Assembly (NCBI RefSeq): GCF_024699075.1
Contig: NZ_JAILQF010000454.1
Coordinates: 1-7,022 of the forward strand
Direction: 5' to 3'
Length of the DNA: 7,022 bases
From: Butyrivibrio sp.
GTDB taxonomy: Bacteria; Bacillota_A; Clostridia; Lachnospirales; Lachnospiraceae
Positions 5,663 through 7,022 of this stretch are shown here, piece after piece. How positions within the stretch are numbered: the stretch's first letter is position 1; every line of letters begins with the position of its first letter. A program made the translations under genes and the position numbers. The notes under the pieces were generated by a model, which saw only the letters and a list, made by a program, of their open reading frames with translations, was not told the origin of the DNA and searched no databases.

Positions 5663-7022
5663 ATGCAGATCATAATCGTAGGCTGCGGTAACGTTGGACG
5701 TTCACTTATCGAACAGCTTAGCAAAGAAAACCATAATATCACAGTCATAGAAGAAGACAGTGATGTAATCCAGAATGTTGTCAACAACTATGACGTAATG
5801 GGGATAGTAGGTAACGGAGCCAGCTATTCTATACTCAAAGACGCTGGAATTGAAGCTGCTGATCTTATGATAGCAGTAACAGATTCTGATGAGATCAACC
5901 TCCTTTGCTGCCTTATTGCAAGGAAAACAGGGCATTGTCATACAATAGCAAGAGTAAGAAATCCTGTATATTCAAGAGAGATAGATTTTATCAAAGAAGA
6001 GCTTGGACTATCCATGGTCATAAATCCGGAAGAAGCCTGCGCCAATGAGGCTGCAAAGCTTCTCAAGTTCCCTTCAGCCAATAAGATAGATACATTTGCT
6101 AAGGGAAGAGCTGAGCTTATAAGAATCACAGTTTCAGAAGATTCCAAACTTTGCGATAAATCGATCAAAGATATTGCTCAGGAATTAAAACTCCCTGTTC
6201 TTATTGGTATTGTAAGAAGAGGAGAGGATGTTGTTATACCTGATGGCTCTTTTATCATAAGAGCCAAAGATGAGATATCTGTTATAGGAACACCAAGGAA
6301 AATGATTGCCTTCTTTAAAAAGAACAATCTGCCTACTGCAGGTGTTAAATCAACCATAATAGTAGGTGGAGGTCAGACCTGCCATTATCTTGCAAAGCAG
6401 CTTATTTCTTTTGGTATAGAAGTCAAAATCTTCGAATCCAACTTAGAAAGATGTAATGAACTTGCATCTCTTTTGCCGGAAGCACTTATAATACATGCTG
6501 ATGGTACTGACAGAGCAGAGCTGTTGGAGGAAGGCCTTGTTGGTGCTGAGTCATTTGTAGTACTTACAGGTGTGGATGAAGAAAATATCATGCTCTCTTT
6601 ATATACAGCTACAGTTTCCAAAGCCAAGCGTATTATCAGAGTTCATAGAGCAGGTTACAATGAACTTATTGGAACACTTGATGTTGGAAGCGTCCTTAAT
6701 CCACGTAGCATAACTGCTGACAAGATCGTTCAGTATGTAAGAGGAATGACCAATTCTATGGGTTCACAGCAGCTTGAATCACTTTATAAGATGGATGACG
6801 ATAAGGTAGAAGCACTTGAATTCATTATTTCTGCAGGAAGTCCTGTTATAGGAATTCCGCTTCAGGAGCTTCAGCTTAAGAAGGGCACACTTATTGCATG
6901 CATCAATCATCATGGTGAGATAATACTTCCTACAGGTCAGAGCCAGATTCAGGAAGGGGATTCTGTAATAATAATTACAACCTGCACCGGATTTGATGAG
7001 ATAGAAGATATTCTTGCAGATA
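5663..7022 (+). CDS. trkA: Trk system potassium uptake regulatory subunit TrkA (3' truncated by window)
   Basis: Peripheral cytoplasmic NAD(H)-binding ring protein that gates the membrane potassium channel subunit TrkH/TrkG. 453 codons are visible without a stop, about the full length for the family, so only the last few residues are missing. It has the duplicated RCK layout. The first Rossmann domain (1-~120) has GCGNVG at 7-12, Glu30 at the end of strand 2, and VGNGASY...AADLMIAVT and LLCCLIARK. A first TrkA_C domain spans about 145-217. The second Rossmann domain (~229-350) has GGGQTC at 235-240, where Cys replaces the last glycine, and IIHADGTD. A second TrkA_C domain covers about 380-450. 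The stretch IARVRNPVYSREIDFIKEEL (95-114) is typical of clostridial TrkA. Start fixed by an in-frame TGA at 5654-5656; CAGGAG at 5645-5650 lies 12 nt before ATG. A trkH gene probably follows beyond the window. Confidence 0.95.
   Translation, partial: MQIIIVGCGNVGRSLIEQLSKENHNITVIEEDSDVIQNVVNNYDVMGIVGNGASYSILKDAGIEAADLMIAVTDSDEINLLCCLIARKTGHCHTIARVRNPVYSREIDFIKEELGLSMVINPEEACANEAAKLLKFPSANKIDTFAKGRAELIRITVSEDSKLCDKSIKDIAQELKLPVLIGIVRRGEDVVIPDGSFIIRAKDEISVIGTPRKMIAFFKKNNLPTAGVKSTIIVGGGQTCHYLAKQLISFGIEVKIFESNLERCNELASLLPEALIIHADGTDRAELLEEGLVGAESFVVLTGVDEENIMLSLYTATVSKAKRIIRVHRAGYNELIGTLDVGSVLNPRSITADKIVQYVRGMTNSMGSQQLESLYKMDDDKVEALEFIISAGSPVIGIPLQELQLKKGTLIACINHHGEIILPTGQSQIQEGDSVIIITTCTGFDEIEDILAD

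Noticed and set aside
5702..6627. Three minus-strand open frames inside trkA
   Set aside because: They are shadows of the conserved TrkA coding sequence, whose motifs read through the whole stretch on the plus strand.

Overview
The window looks like chromosomal DNA from a low-GC Gram-positive anaerobe of the Clostridia, most likely Lachnospiraceae of the Butyrivibrio/Roseburia type. This is inferred from the AT-rich base composition, strong AGGAG-type ribosome binding sites, the style of the ThrRS, GH42 and TrkA proteins, and a DUF5685/J-domain gene pair that I associate with Clostridia. I see no insertion sequence, CRISPR array, phage gene, tRNA or rRNA. Nothing in base composition suggests recent transfer.

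Layout, left to right. (1) The 3' end of thrS (threonyl-tRNA synthetase) on the plus strand, followed by a short intergenic region with two hairpins. The second hairpin is terminator-like and lies just upstream of the next gene. (2) A complete plus-strand gene for a cytoplasmic GH42 beta-galactosidase. (3) A perfect 18-bp inverted repeat with T tracts on both strands. It ends GH42 from the left and the minus-strand genes from the right. (4) Four minus-strand genes spaced 17, 40 and 17 nt apart, probably one operon. In transcription order they encode a two-helix membrane protein with a C-terminal zinc ribbon, a DUF5685 protein, a J-domain protein with TPR-like helices and a cysteine-rich tail, and a flavodoxin-family protein. 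(5) A 251-nt divergent intergenic region with candidate promoters on both strands. (6) trkA, the NAD-binding regulatory subunit of a Trk/Ktr potassium transporter, on the plus strand and cut by the window end.

thrS, the GH42 gene and trkA are ordinary genes. The four-gene minus-strand operon is the least understood part and the best candidate for an undescribed system. Its DUF5685 protein carries two aspartate-rich motifs, DDWDD and DACDDIEKD, the second followed by KKGSYNP. Their order and spacing resemble the two metal/diphosphate-binding motifs of class I isoprenoid synthases of the squalene/phytoene type. It also has an N-terminal CxxC and a downstream CxxH that could bind a metal. The co-transcribed J-domain protein has a cysteine-rich end that resembles, probably by convergence, the eukaryotic cysteine-string J proteins. 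With the zinc-ribbon membrane protein and the flavodoxin, the operon suggests a membrane-associated, cysteine/metal- and chaperone-linked function. No substrate or pathway can be assigned from sequence alone.
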